DNA of 64,000 bases from UBA6059 sp965227155 (GCA_965227155.1 OZ245731.1:1612001-1676000), one strand, 5' to 3'. Numbered from the stretch's first letter, positions 34,176 through 43,999 are shown. Made by a program: numbers and translations. The notes: generated by a model from the sequence alone, not told the origin.

Positions 34176-35204
34176 ATGTTAGAAGCTGTAGAAAAATACA
34201 TTACCGAAGTAGAAAATAGCACTGCTCAAAGCGCTGAGGAATTAGAATCCTTTCGACTTAAATTCATAAGCCGAAAAAGTGTCGTGGCTGAGCTTTTTAA
34301 TGGCTTCAAAAATGTGCCTAATGACCAGAAAAAGGCATACGGCCAATCTTTAAATAAACTGAAAACATTAGCGCAGGACAAGCTCAAGCAGCTTTCTAAT
34401 CAGCTTGAAGCTCAAAAAGAAAACAAATCTGCTACTAATATTGACCTAACCCTACCTGCTTCAGCTGATAGCATTGGTAGCAGGCATCCGATTTCACTTG
34501 TTAAAAATCAAATCATTAAAATCTTTGAACGCATAGGGTTTACCATAGCAGAGGGACCAGAGATTGAGGATGACTGGCACAATTTCACGGCATTAAATTT
34601 CCCGGAAAACCATCCGGCCAGAGAAATGCAGGATACCTTTTTCATTGAAAAAAACCCCGATGTTGTGCTTCGTACTCATACTTCGAATGTGCAGATCAGA
34701 CTTATGGAAAGCAGCAAGCCACCCTTGCGCGTAATCATGCCTGGTCGTGTTTACCGCAATGAGGCGATCTCTGCCAGAGCACATTGCTTCTTCCACCAGG
34801 TAGAAGGCCTGTATGTAGATAAAAATGTGAGCTTCAAGAACCTGAAAGATACGCTGTACCATTTTGCCAAGGAGATGTTCGGAAAAGACACCAAAGTAAG
34901 GTTCAGGCCAAGCTATTTCCCATTTACAGAACCCAGTGCTGAGATGGATGTTACCTGTATGATTTGCAATGGTGACGGATGCCGGGTTTGCAAGCATACC
35001 GGTTGGGTAGAAATCTTAGGGTCCGGCATGGTAGACCCTAATGTATTAGCCAATTGCAACATCGATCCAGAAGAGTACACAGGGTTTGCATTCGGCATGG
35101 GCATTGAGCGCATTGCAATGCTCAAATATCAAATCAATGACCTAAGGCTGTTTTCTGAAAATGACGTAAGATTTTTATCCCAGTTTAAGGGAGTCAACCG
35201 TTAA
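34176..35204 (+). CDS. pheS: Phenylalanyl-tRNA synthetase alpha subunit
   Basis: This 342-residue class II synthetase subunit has an N-terminal coiled-coil arm (about residues 1-90). Catalytic motifs follow: motif 1 HPISLVKNQIIKIFERIGF; GPEIEDDWHNFTALNFPENHPAR; motif 2 with RTHTSNVQIR and PGRVYRNEA; motif 3 GFAFGMGIERIAMLKYQ. It charges tRNA-Phe together with PheT, which is not in this window. It ends tail-to-tail with the moxR gene, the two stops sharing TTAA. Confidence 0.98.
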   Translation: MLEAVEKYITEVENSTAQSAEELESFRLKFISRKSVVAELFNGFKNVPNDQKKAYGQSLNKLKTLAQDKLKQLSNQLEAQKENKSATNIDLTLPASADSIGSRHPISLVKNQIIKIFERIGFTIAEGPEIEDDWHNFTALNFPENHPAREMQDTFFIEKNPDVVLRTHTSNVQIRLMESSKPPLRVIMPGRVYRNEAISARAHCFFHQVEGLYVDKNVSFKNLKDTLYHFAKEMFGKDTKVRFRPSYFPFTEPSAEMDVTCMICNGDGCRVCKHTGWVEILGSGMVDPNVLANCNIDPEEYTGFAFGMGIERIAMLKYQINDLRLFSENDVRFLSQFKGVNR

Positions 35205-36166
35205 AGCAGATCTTCAATAATTTTATCTACGGAAATTCCTTCTGCCTCAGCCTTGAAGTTTCGCACTATCCTGTGCCTAAGGATGGGCTTGGCTACTTTT
35301 TGAACATCCTCGATATCGGGTGAGTATTTCCCATTCAACAATGCGGTACATTTAGCACCTATAATCAAATATTGAGACGCTCTAGGACCTGCTCCCCATT
35401 CCAGATAGTCATTGGCTATCCGAGAGCTGTGTTCTGTGCCAGGCCTTGTTTTGTGTACGAGCTTTACAGCATAATCAATGACATTATCTGCCACCGGTAC
35501 CTTTCTGACCAGCTTTTGATAGCTAATGATATCCTCACCAGAAAGGACCTGCTCCACAGTAGATTTAACCTCTGAGGTAGTATTTTTTACAATATCCAGT
35601 TCTGCTTGCAAGCTTGGGTAATCCAGCTTAATCATGAACATAAATCTATCCAACTGAGCTTCCGGCAGTGGATAGGTACCTTCCTGCTCTATCGGATTTT
35701 GTGTTGCCAGTACAAAAAAGGGCTTTGTAAGCGGATAATGCTGACCACCGATGGTTACCGAGTATTCCTGCATAGACTCCAGCAAGGCAGCCTGTGTTTT
35801 AGGCGGAGTACGGTTGATCTCATCAGCAAGAATAATATTGGCAAAGATGGGCCCTTTTATGAATTTAAAATTCCTGTCTTTATCCAGTGTTTCAGCCCCC
35901 AAAATATCGGAAGGCATCAAATCCGGTGTAAATTGTATTCTGTTAAAATTGAGGTGCAGGGAATTTGAAATGGTTTGTATGAGTAGGGTTTTTGCCAGAC
36001 CCGGTACACCCACAAGCAAAGAATGGCCTTCGCAAAAGATGGCTGTAAGCAGTAGCCTCACAACCTCCTCCTGACCAATAATTACCTTTGAAATTTCTTT
36101 TGTTAGATTTTGATATGCTTCGTGTAAACCGTCCGCCGCTGCTACTTCTGAGTCAAATTCCTTCAT
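35201..36166 (-). CDS. MoxR-family AAA+ ATPase
   Basis: This 321-residue AAA+ ATPase has Walker A GVPGLAKT near residue 58, Walker B ILADEINRTPPKTQAALLE, sensor 1 in FVLATQNPIEQEGTYPLPEAQLDRF, and a C-terminal lid domain. MoxR proteins act as chaperones for metal insertion or complex assembly, often beside von Willebrand A-domain genes; none is adjacent here. It lies 3 bp after the SurA gene and is probably co-transcribed with it. Confidence 0.93.
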   Translation of the reverse strand: MKEFDSEVAAADGLHEAYQNLTKEISKVIIGQEEVVRLLLTAIFCEGHSLLVGVPGLAKTLLIQTISNSLHLNFNRIQFTPDLMPSDILGAETLDKDRNFKFIKGPIFANIILADEINRTPPKTQAALLESMQEYSVTIGGQHYPLTKPFFVLATQNPIEQEGTYPLPEAQLDRFMFMIKLDYPSLQAELDIVKNTTSEVKSTVEQVLSGEDIISYQKLVRKVPVADNVIDYAVKLVHKTRPGTEHSSRIANDYLEWGAGPRASQYLIIGAKCTALLNGKYSPDIEDVQKVAKPILRHRIVRNFKAEAEGISVDKIIEDLL

Positions 36167-36169
36167 GAA

Positions 36170-37507
36170 TTAATTCGGTTGTTTTAAGATATTGCAATAA
36201 TCGTATTCAGGGTCAATATTGATATATACATCACCCTGAGCTTCATTAAACCACTCAGAGAGTATACGGTTTCGTTTTTGTGCCTTGGTAGCTGCATATA
36301 TTTTTTGATAGTCTTGTTCCAATTCCGCCTGGTGTGGCGCAATTCGATCCTTATAATAAATAATCCTAACGGCTTCCGTACCATCCTGCATTCTATATTC
36401 CATAGGCGGTGAAATACTGCCTACTTCCATAGTATCAATTGCAAAAAATACCGTCGGATCCAGCTCCTCTACGGAGATTCTATTGGCACCTGAGGGATCA
36501 GTGAAAAAGCCACCTGAAGAAGCCGTCATCTGGTCATCAGAATACTCTTTAGCGGCCTTAGAAAATGTAATGCTATCATTTTGAATAGATAGCTTTAGAC
36601 TGTCGAGGTATTCTTTGGCCAATACTACATCATTGTCAGAGCTGTTGGGAATGATTAATATATGCCTGGAATTGAATGAATTACCTCTTCTTTCAATAAG
36701 CTGAATGAGGTGAAAGCCAAAATCAGTCTCTACCGGCATAGAAAGCTCACCCGGTTTAAGGCTCATTGCTGTTGCCTCAAATTCCGGTGCCAATTCACCT
36801 CGCTTAAAAAAACCAAGATTACCACCACTTGAGGCAGAGCCCGGATCCATAGAAAATTCCTTTGCAAGTGCGCCAAACTCTTCGCCATTCAAAATACGCT
36901 CCCTTATATTCATAAGGCGCTTTCTCACCTGCAGTTTTTGCTCATTACTCACATCCGGAATTTTTACAATCTGTCCGATGGTTACTTCAGAAGAGAAATA
37001 AGGCAGGCTATCCTTCGGGATTCGACTGAAAAACCGCCGAACCTCAGCGGGTGACACCTCAGTGTCTTTAGTTATCTCGTCCCGCATTTTTTGAACAGTA
37101 AGCTGCTCTTTAATATCCTGGAAAAGCTCGTCCCTAAACTCATCGATGCTCTTACCATAGAACTCTTCTATGGCTTCTTCAGAACCAATTTGCGAAATGA
37201 AATATTGCATCCTACGATCCAGATTGCTGTAAACCTCGCTATCCGATACGATCACAGAATCAATCTCTGCCTTGGCAATCAATAGTTTATTAATGATCAA
37301 AGACTCAAAAATCTGGCATTTAGCATTGCCGGTATTAAGCTCACCGCTGGCCAAAAAATCAAGATAGGATTGCTCCAGCTCTGATTTCAACACTATGTAA
37401 TCATCTACTTTAGCTATGATCTTATCGATAACTACGCCTTTGTCATACTGTGCGTGGGATACCACTGTAGAAGCCAGAAGTAGTAGTGTTATTATTATTT
37501 TATTCAT
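36170..37507 (-). CDS. surA: Periplasmic peptidyl-prolyl isomerase, SurA type
   Basis: From the ATG at 37507 the protein is 445 residues with a signal peptide (about 1-19, ending SHAQ), a SurA N-terminal chaperone domain (about 25-165) and two parvulin domains. The first, about 170-270, is the better conserved (SGGNLGFFKRGELAPEFEATAMSLKPGELS); the second is about 275-385. SurA helps outer-membrane proteins fold in the periplasm. The frame opens 36 bp upstream, but that extension lies inside the preceding gene and masks the signal peptide. It overlaps that gene by 8 bp. Confidence 0.92.
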   Translation of the reverse strand: MNKIIITLLLLASTVVSHAQYDKGVVIDKIIAKVDDYIVLKSELEQSYLDFLASGELNTGNAKCQIFESLIINKLLIAKAEIDSVIVSDSEVYSNLDRRMQYFISQIGSEEAIEEFYGKSIDEFRDELFQDIKEQLTVQKMRDEITKDTEVSPAEVRRFFSRIPKDSLPYFSSEVTIGQIVKIPDVSNEQKLQVRKRLMNIRERILNGEEFGALAKEFSMDPGSASSGGNLGFFKRGELAPEFEATAMSLKPGELSMPVETDFGFHLIQLIERRGNSFNSRHILIIPNSSDNDVVLAKEYLDSLKLSIQNDSITFSKAAKEYSDDQMTASSGGFFTDPSGANRISVEELDPTVFFAIDTMEVGSISPPMEYRMQDGTEAVRIIYYKDRIAPHQAELEQDYQKIYAATKAQKRNRILSEWFNEAQGDVYINIDPEYDYCNILKQPN

Positions 37508-38426
37508 AAATCTCAAATGACTCATTTTGGATAGCCTCTTCATAAATCTCTTCTTCTAATGCTTTCTTCAAAGCGACCTTCCGCTTGTTAATGATAATAT
37601 TTTTTATGTCGTCTCTGATAAACTCCAACGGCGAAACCTGGTCAGAGATTTTATAGTCTAGCAATTTCAGAAAATAGATGTACTCCTCATCTGCTGTTTC
37701 TACAAATTCGTTGTTACTTAAAAACTGTACCTTATTGGGTATGCCCTGCAAGGTTGTATTTTGAATTACATCATCAAAATTAACCCAAATACTGTCCTCC
37801 ATGTGTGATTTTACTGCAAACCGGAAAGCATAAGATCGAATTTCTTCCAGATCAGTATCGGGGTAGCCCCTAATTTCCCTTCGGAAATTGGCTATGCGGG
37901 GAGCTTCCTTGGGTACCTTAGCGAATAAACATTTTACGATATTTTGCTTCAACAGGAAATTGTCCTTTTTCTCCTCATAATATTCAAGGATCTCTTCCTC
38001 CGTCACTTCCTTGCTTAGCTCTGTGTTTATGTAGTATTTCTCAAATTCATGTACTATCAACGCATACCGGTAATCTTGCACCTTTCGCTCTATAGCGGCT
38101 TGGTCATAGTCTAGCGTAGCATTAGCCTTTTCTAGTGTTAGCTGCTTTTTGATCCAGTTTTCAATGTACTTATTGGTTACCATACTGCTGTCCGCAGTAG
38201 GCCCAATACCAGAAAGCAGACTTTGCAGATCATCTTCATACAAATAAGTATTATTCACACGAGCTACAGGCTTACGTTGTTCGACCTCCTCCTCAGTGCT
38301 TGCGGTAGGAAGAAGGTCACAAGCCTGAAAAAAGACAATAAAAATGAATATGAGATAATGTCTTGACAATCTGTCTATTAGTTTAAGGCGCAAAAATAGA
38401 AGCAACTCCTGAAACGACATGGGCAA
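37500..38426 (-). CDS. SurA-N-like periplasmic lipoprotein
   Basis: This 308-residue protein has a hydrophobic segment ending IVFFQAC (Cys36), a probable lipobox. It is preceded by an unusually long basic stretch, so the true start may be internal and non-ATG. The body is helical and rich in charged residues, with phrases such as VEQRKPVARVNNTYLYEDDL that are typical of the PpiC/SurA N-terminal domain. I see no clear parvulin domain. Its position directly before surA suggests a paired role in outer-membrane protein folding. The stop overlaps the surA start. Confidence 0.75.
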   Translation of the reverse strand: MPMSFQELLLFLRLKLIDRLSRHYLIFIFIVFFQACDLLPTASTEEEVEQRKPVARVNNTYLYEDDLQSLLSGIGPTADSSMVTNKYIENWIKKQLTLEKANATLDYDQAAIERKVQDYRYALIVHEFEKYYINTELSKEVTEEEILEYYEEKKDNFLLKQNIVKCLFAKVPKEAPRIANFRREIRGYPDTDLEEIRSYAFRFAVKSHMEDSIWVNFDDVIQNTTLQGIPNKVQFLSNNEFVETADEEYIYFLKLLDYKISDQVSPLEFIRDDIKNIIINKRKVALKKALEEEIYEEAIQNESFEIYE

Positions 38427-38837
38427 TCATAGATTCTTTTCCAACCGGCAGATGTTTTCACCTTTAGCATGTGTAAACTCTATTTTATCCATGATTTTCT
38501 TTACCAGCATCAATCCAATGCCCCCTTTTCTCCTGCTTTGGATTAACTCTTCTAGGGAAGGCTCCTGGTAACCCTTCATATCAAACCCTTCGCCTTTATC
38601 CTTAATCTCAAATATGATTTTCTCCTGCTTTAGGTATTCCACCCTCAATTGCAATGTCTCAGCTGGGTTACAATGGTTTGAGTGAATAATCATATTGGCA
38701 CAGATCTCATCTACAGCCAGAATCACTTTGGCTGAATCTTCGTCCGGGAAATTGTGCTGATGCAATATTTCACTGACAAAGGCACGAATCTCCTTTAGGT
38801 GGTTTTTGGAGCATGATATTTTCAGCTTATAGTTCAT
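38427..38837 (-). CDS. RsbW-like anti-sigma/serine kinase (HATPase_c_2)
   Basis: This 136-residue GHKL ATPase has an N-box VDEICANMIIHSN near residue 45, G1 IKDKGEGFDMKGY and G2 RRKGGIGLMLVKKIMD. This small form is characteristic of partner-switching kinases that phosphorylate a STAS protein. The STAS gene lies immediately upstream with a 4-bp overlap, and a SpoIIE phosphatase gene precedes that. The released target (a sigma factor or another partner) is not encoded nearby. Confidence 0.9.
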   Translation of the reverse strand: MNYKLKISCSKNHLKEIRAFVSEILHQHNFPDEDSAKVILAVDEICANMIIHSNHCNPAETLQLRVEYLKQEKIIFEIKDKGEGFDMKGYQEPSLEELIQSRRKGGIGLMLVKKIMDKIEFTHAKGENICRLEKNL

Positions 38838-39169
38838 TGAAGCTTTTGCTTTGCAGACGCTATATCTTTTTCAATGGTTAATAGCTGATCCAGACCAAGT
38901 ATTTGAAAGACCTGGAGCACCTTTTCCTTGAGCCCCACAAGTATCATCTGCACATTTTGAGATTCCAACTCTTGAATGTAAGACATAAATACACCCAGCC
39001 CTGCAGAAGATATGTACTCAAGACCAGTAAGGTCTACTATTATCTTTGGGTAATGCTTAACCGCATTGTCGAGTTCATCATCCAAAAAAATGGAGGAACT
39101 GGCATCTATCTCTCCAGATACATTAATAAGGTAAATTCCATCTTTCTCCTCATGTACTATTTCAACCAT
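38834..39169 (-). CDS. STAS-domain anti-sigma factor antagonist
   Basis: This 111-residue single STAS domain has the core ISGEID-type strand (NVSGEIDASSS, residues 16-26) and the switch region DLTGLEYISSAGLGVF. Ser54/Ser55 is the predicted phosphorylation site. In partner switching the unphosphorylated form binds the RsbW-like kinase, and the SpoIIE phosphatase restores that form. It overlaps the kinase gene by 4 bp and is 9 bp after the phosphatase gene. Confidence 0.92.
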   Translation of the reverse strand: MVEIVHEEKDGIYLINVSGEIDASSSIFLDDELDNAVKHYPKIIVDLTGLEYISSAGLGVFMSYIQELESQNVQMILVGLKEKVLQVFQILGLDQLLTIEKDIASAKQKLQ

Positions 39170-39178
39170 CGATTGTAA

Positions 39179-41230
39179 TTATTTAAACTTTAAAATGACC
39201 ATGGAATAATCATCGTCCAGGGCGTCATTTTCACAGTATTCATATAAATCATTAAAGATACCTTCTCTTATTTTATCCGGCAGGTGGTGCGAATGTCGAA
39301 GCAGGGACTGGCTTAAACGATCATAACCAAATTGCTCACTCTTTTTATTTATTGCCTCTGTGATACCATCAGTATATAAAAAGAGTATATCGCCAGCTTT
39401 GTAATCAAACCCGTTCACTTGAACGTATTTTTCAAAGCTTGAGTTTCTCAGGATCCCCAGGCCAAGCCCCTTGTTCTTGAAAAGCTGAACTTCATTGTGT
39501 TCTGCCACATAATGTAAAGTAGGGCAGTGACCAGCTCTTACAAAGCTTACTTTTTGGGTTTTGGTATCAATAATGAAATAAGATGCAGTAATAAAAGATG
39601 TTTTTTCCAGGCATCGGCTTAGGGCATCATTGGCCTTTACAATAAACTGCTCAACATCCAGGTCCAATTGCACAAGGCTATGAAATATGCCCTTCATTTG
39701 GGACATGTTGAAGGCAGCGGAAGTGCCCTTACCTGACACATCGGCTATGATCAGTGCATATTTATGGTCGTTTATTTTATAAATGTCATAATAATCACCC
39801 CCAACCTCATCGGCTGCTACGGATGCAGCGCAGATATCAAATTTATCAGAGTCATTTACAAAATCCGGCAATAAACTCTTCTGCACCCGCGAAGCAATTT
39901 TTAATTCCTCCTTGTATCGTTCGTTTTCAATGGCATCATTGATCAGCTCAAAATTTTCCAGTGAAATACTGGCCTGATTGACAAAAGTGTTTATGATATC
40001 AATCATCTCCTTATTGAAGCTATCGCCTACCTCTTTAAGCAGTGCAATACTGCCAATTTGCTCCTGTTTAATGATAATAGGATACAATAAGATCGACTTA
40101 TAAGCTACACCTTTGAGTGTGGCATATAGCTTCTGTGTATCTACTGCCTGATCAAATTCTGTGTTGAGTATTTTCTTTAGTTTACTGCTTTGTACCGCTG
40201 CTTTTACCTCTTCTACTTCTGAATCTTCTATGTTGTATTTAAACAGCCTGGTTTCATTATTTTCATTTTTAACCTCCAACCAGGCAGCATCGGCAAAAAC
40301 AGCGCTGATGGTACTGTCCAATAATATCTCGTAAATCTGCTCTTTGCGCTGACCGGTAGGCAGCGATTGGCTTAAACGCTGAAAGTTTATTACTTCCTCC
40401 AATTTCTTTTCGAATACCGAACTGGTCGGCAGGTTGAACAAGATTACCAGTACTGAAATAAGTGCATAAATTGAAATAAAGCTAAATGCCGCCAGTACGT
40501 ATACGGAATCGAGCAGGTCGGTAGTAAGTGTACCCAGATTAGAATAATCAATTAATCCATCGAGGAAGTAGAATAGATATATGATCACCAGAATGATGAA
40601 AAGTATACTCTTCCATTTCTGCTTGAAATTAAGATAGGCGACCCATTTCAAATTGAAGCTGAGCACCAGACCCAACAAGACAAGATAGCCAAGAAGAATA
40701 TTGAAAAAAGGATCAAAAAGGGCAAAACCCAGAATATCAAAAGCCAGGGAGCCAATCAATGAATATTCAAATATGCGCCATATGATCAATAAAGACTTGG
40801 ACTTTTGATATAGAATTAATCGCTTCCAAACAATAAAGGTGGATACCGTAAAAGCAATGATCAAGCCCAGGTTAATGTGGTAAAAAAAGTTGATGACCAG
40901 GGCATTGTTGGCAAAGCTGGTATTGGCAAAGACAGAAAACAGAAACTTGATCGATAGAGAAACGACGGTAGTCAGCAGACCTGTGACGAATACCCGCCAA
41001 AGGAGATCTATAAAATTGACACTTTCTGCTTTATTGATCCTGTAGCGGTAGTACAAAATCACGGAGAGCACGAAAAGAGCAAAAGCAATCTTGGGGGCAA
41101 AGCTTGGCAGGCCAAATGCAATATTGTTTTTTGCACTGAAGAGGGCTGTTAAATCAAGCAATAGCAGTAATACCCAGGTAACAATACCCAGCAACACACT
41201 AATGCGTAAAACCATCTTATAACCAAGCAT
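39179..41230 (-). CDS. Membrane-bound SpoIIE-family PP2C phosphatase with GAF domain
   Basis: This 683-residue protein has about eight membrane helices (residues 8-265), a GAF-like sensor domain (about 275-430), and a SpoIIE/PP2C phosphatase domain from about 455 to the C-terminus. The metal-binding signatures DEVGGDYYDIY, IADVSGKGTSAAFNMS and LYTDGITEAIN are all present, so it should be active. It dephosphorylates the STAS protein encoded next. The membrane part may sense an envelope signal. Start choice between the first ATG (41230) and one five codons later is open. Confidence 0.92.
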   Translation of the reverse strand: MLGYKMVLRISVLLGIVTWVLLLLLDLTALFSAKNNIAFGLPSFAPKIAFALFVLSVILYYRYRINKAESVNFIDLLWRVFVTGLLTTVVSLSIKFLFSVFANTSFANNALVINFFYHINLGLIIAFTVSTFIVWKRLILYQKSKSLLIIWRIFEYSLIGSLAFDILGFALFDPFFNILLGYLVLLGLVLSFNLKWVAYLNFKQKWKSILFIILVIIYLFYFLDGLIDYSNLGTLTTDLLDSVYVLAAFSFISIYALISVLVILFNLPTSSVFEKKLEEVINFQRLSQSLPTGQRKEQIYEILLDSTISAVFADAAWLEVKNENNETRLFKYNIEDSEVEEVKAAVQSSKLKKILNTEFDQAVDTQKLYATLKGVAYKSILLYPIIIKQEQIGSIALLKEVGDSFNKEMIDIINTFVNQASISLENFELINDAIENERYKEELKIASRVQKSLLPDFVNDSDKFDICAASVAADEVGGDYYDIYKINDHKYALIIADVSGKGTSAAFNMSQMKGIFHSLVQLDLDVEQFIVKANDALSRCLEKTSFITASYFIIDTKTQKVSFVRAGHCPTLHYVAEHNEVQLFKNKGLGLGILRNSSFEKYVQVNGFDYKAGDILFLYTDGITEAINKKSEQFGYDRLSQSLLRHSHHLPDKIREGIFNDLYEYCENDALDDDYSMVILKFK

Positions 41231-41315
41231 ACCGTTGCAGCAGAGGCAGCAATTTAGTAAATATTGTTGTCCCTAAGATTTAATGTAGAAAAGCATTAAT
41301 TAGTTGTCCGGTGCC

Positions 41316-42785
41316 CTACCTACTGTAGTTGGGTGCTTCCCTGGTTACCTGCACGTCATGAGGATGGTTTTCAATGACGCCTGCATTGGTAATTTTCACG
41401 AACCTGGCTTCCTGCAATGCACTTACGTTAGCTGCACCGCAATATCCCATGCCTGCTCGCAATCCACCGGTCAGTTGATACAACACCTCACTGACAAGGC
41501 CCTTATACGGCACCCTGCCTACAATACCTTCAGGAACCAGCTTCTTGATATCGTCCTCTGCGTCCTGGAAATACCGATCTTTGGAACCATCTTCCATAGC
41601 TTCTACAGAGCCCATACCTCGGTATGTTTTGAATTTACGCCCTTCATATAAAATTACCTCGCCGGGTGCTTCTTCAGTACCTGCGAGCAGTGAACCAATC
41701 ATCACTGTATCTGCGCCTGCTGCAATAGCCTTAACCAAATCCCCGGAAAAGCGGATTCCACCATCAGCAATTATTTTCACATCCCTGCCTTTGACAGCCT
41801 TTGCAGATTCATAGACTGCTGAAAGCTGAGGGACACCCACACCGGCGATGACTCTTGTGGTACAAATACTACCAGGGCCTACACCTACTTTTATGGCATC
41901 TGCACCTGCATCGGCTAAAGCGATAGCAGCCTCCGCAGAGGCAATATTACCTACGATCACTTCCAGATCCGGAAACTTCTCTTTTATCCTTTTGCAGGTA
42001 TCAATAACGCCTTTGGAATGGCCATGTGCCGTGTCAATACTGATGACATCTACACCAGATTTCCTGAGCGCTTCCACGCGTCGCTCAAGATCGGCCGTAA
42101 CACCTACAGCAGCACCTACCCTCAAGCGACCATATTCATCTTTACAGGCATTAGGCCTATCCTTGTTTTTCAGAATATCCTTGTAGGTAATCAGGCCGGT
42201 AAGCTTACCGCTTTTATCTACGATGGGTAGCTTTTCAATTTTATACTCCTGCAGTATGCCTTCCGCTTTTTTAAGGTTAATGCCTGGGTCTGCTGTCACC
42301 AGCTTTTCGCTGGTCATTACATCAGAAACAGGTATTTTCAGGTTCTTTTGAAATCTTAAATCACGGTTGGTAATGATCCCCAAAAGCTTACCCTCATCAT
42401 CTACTACAGGTATACCGCCTATACGATGCTGATTCATTAGCGAAATTGCATCGCCCGCAGTGGCACCTACTTTTAGAATGATTGGATCCAGGATCATACC
42501 GCTTTGCGAGCGCTTCACCTTTCTAACTTCCTCAGCCTGCTTTTCAACACTCATATTTTTATGAATGATGCCAATACCACCTTCCAAAGCCATGGAAATA
42601 GCCAGGCTTGCTTCAGTTACAGTATCCATTGCTGCTGAAAGCAATGGTATATTTAGCTTGATGTTTTTAGTAAGATAAGTAGATGTATCAGTATCTCGGG
42701 GAAGTATCTCTGAGTAGGAAGGCATCAACAATACATCGTCGTATGTTAATGCTTCGAAGAGGAGTTTGGAGTTGTCTGTGATCAT
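41316..42785 (-). CDS. guaB: IMP dehydrogenase
   Basis: This 489-residue enzyme makes XMP from IMP, the committed step to GMP. The (beta/alpha)8 barrel is interrupted by two CBS domains (about residues 95-205). The catalytic Cys lies in GPGSICTTRVIAGVG, and the flap contains YRGMGSVEAMEDGSKDRYF. GGLRAGMGYCGA is near the C-terminus. It is transcribed alone, divergent from pnuC, with a -7 box upstream. No riboswitch-like structure is visible in the 102-bp gap. Confidence 0.98.
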   Translation of the reverse strand: MITDNSKLLFEALTYDDVLLMPSYSEILPRDTDTSTYLTKNIKLNIPLLSAAMDTVTEASLAISMALEGGIGIIHKNMSVEKQAEEVRKVKRSQSGMILDPIILKVGATAGDAISLMNQHRIGGIPVVDDEGKLLGIITNRDLRFQKNLKIPVSDVMTSEKLVTADPGINLKKAEGILQEYKIEKLPIVDKSGKLTGLITYKDILKNKDRPNACKDEYGRLRVGAAVGVTADLERRVEALRKSGVDVISIDTAHGHSKGVIDTCKRIKEKFPDLEVIVGNIASAEAAIALADAGADAIKVGVGPGSICTTRVIAGVGVPQLSAVYESAKAVKGRDVKIIADGGIRFSGDLVKAIAAGADTVMIGSLLAGTEEAPGEVILYEGRKFKTYRGMGSVEAMEDGSKDRYFQDAEDDIKKLVPEGIVGRVPYKGLVSEVLYQLTGGLRAGMGYCGAANVSALQEARFVKITNAGVIENHPHDVQVTREAPNYSR

Positions 42786-42812
42786 GCAAATAACCTTTTA
42801 TTATTTGCAGTG

Positions 42813-42820
42813 CAAAATTA
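42813..42820 (-). promoter_or_regulatory. Bacteroidetes -7 element (TAATTTTG) for guaB
   Basis: The minus-strand TAATTTTG matches TAnnTTTG, 27 bp upstream of the guaB ATG. The -33 position has ATTT rather than TTTG, with about 20 bp spacing. Confidence 0.45.
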
Positions 42821-42887
42821 GCTGGATTATACTAGATTAAATAACTAGGCCAAGAAATATTTTAATTCATTTGATTAGGTTCGCCTC

Positions 42888-43496
42888 ATGGATTACATCC
42901 TTGAAGGTTTACAGACAGGAATTGCACAAATGAGCTGGCTCGAAGCTGCCGGTGTAATCTTCGGGTTGCTTAGTGTATGGTATGCCAAACAGGAAAATAT
43001 CCTGGTATTTCCCACGGGTATTATCAGCGTATTGATCTACGTATATATCTGTGCCAATGCTAAGCTCTATGCTGATATGGGTATTAATGCCTACTATTTC
43101 GTGATGAGTGTGTATGGCTGGTATGTATGGACCAGAAAAGATGATCAAAAAAAGCATGTTCCTATCAGCTATAATTCTACTTCAGAGAATATTATTTCTA
43201 TCGCACTACTAATAGTTTCATTTGCATTGCTTCGTTATGTGTTAATCAACTTTACAGATAGCGATGTACCCAATTGGGATTCTACCACTACGGCTATCTT
43301 TTTTGTAGGCATGTGGTTAATGGCTAAAAAGAAAATAGAAAACTGGATTGCCTGGATAATAGCTGATGCTATTTCCATACCGCTGTATTTTTATAAAGGA
43401 CTGCTACTAACCAGTTTTCAGTACTTTATATTTCTCATTTTAGCCGTCATGGGACTCATCGCATGGCATAAAGATTACAAAACAAGGCAGACGTGA
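42888..43496 (+). CDS. pnuC: Nicotinamide riboside transporter PnuC
   Basis: This 202-residue protein has seven hydrophobic segments and PnuC hallmarks: WLEAAGVIFGLLSVWYAKQENILVFPTGIISV at residues 17-48 and NWIAWIIADAISIPLYFYKGL near residue 148. PnuC imports nicotinamide riboside by facilitated diffusion, made effectively one-way by phosphorylation inside. The kinase is the next gene, whose GTG start overlaps this stop by 4 bp, so the pair forms a compact NAD salvage unit. Confidence 0.95.
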   Translation: MDYILEGLQTGIAQMSWLEAAGVIFGLLSVWYAKQENILVFPTGIISVLIYVYICANAKLYADMGINAYYFVMSVYGWYVWTRKDDQKKHVPISYNSTSENIISIALLIVSFALLRYVLINFTDSDVPNWDSTTTAIFFVGMWLMAKKKIENWIAWIIADAISIPLYFYKGLLLTSFQYFIFLILAVMGLIAWHKDYKTRQT

Positions 43497-43999
43497 TTAG
43501 AAAGGTTGCCATTATCGGCCCGGAATCAACGGGGAAATCCACTCTTTCGGCTGATCTGGCAGAGGCATACCATACCACTTGGGTTCCTGAATATGCTCGA
43601 CGATACATTAATAAGCTGAATAGACCGTATACCGAGCATGACTTATTGGAAATCGCCAAAGGTCAGGTAGCGATGGAGGATGAGTTAGCCTCCAAAGCCA
43701 ATAAGCTATTGATTATTGACACTACCCTTATTGTCATCAAAATATGGAGTGAGCATGCTTTTGGTCGTACGCATCCCTGGATAGAAAAAGAACTCACCGA
43801 GCGTACATATGACCTCTTTCTGGTATGCGATGTTGATTTGCCCTGGGAGCCTGACCCACAGCGCGAGCACCCTGAATTGAGGTCATATTTCTTTGAAAAA
43901 TATTTGGATTATGCTCGTCAAAACCCACCTTTTGCGATCGTCACCGGTCAAAAAGAAGAAAGGATTCAAATTGCACAACGGGCTATTGAGAACCTTTAG
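43493..43999 (+). CDS. NadR-type nicotinamide riboside kinase
   Basis: This 168-residue P-loop kinase (GPESTGKSTLSADLAEAY, residues 8-25) has a lid region containing RTYDLFLVCDVDLPWEPDPQRE. It corresponds to the C-terminal NR-kinase domain of NadR without the N-terminal repressor and NMN adenylyltransferase domains. It starts with GTG inside the GTGA overlap with pnuC. It traps imported nicotinamide riboside as NMN. Confidence 0.9.
   Translation: MIRKVAIIGPESTGKSTLSADLAEAYHTTWVPEYARRYINKLNRPYTEHDLLEIAKGQVAMEDELASKANKLLIIDTTLIVIKIWSEHAFGRTHPWIEKELTERTYDLFLVCDVDLPWEPDPQREHPELRSYFFEKYLDYARQNPPFAIVTGQKEERIQIAQRAIENL

Noticed and set aside
42786..42887. A purine riboswitch before guaB
   Set aside because: The 102-bp gap is A+T-rich with no three-way junction or conserved core that I can see.
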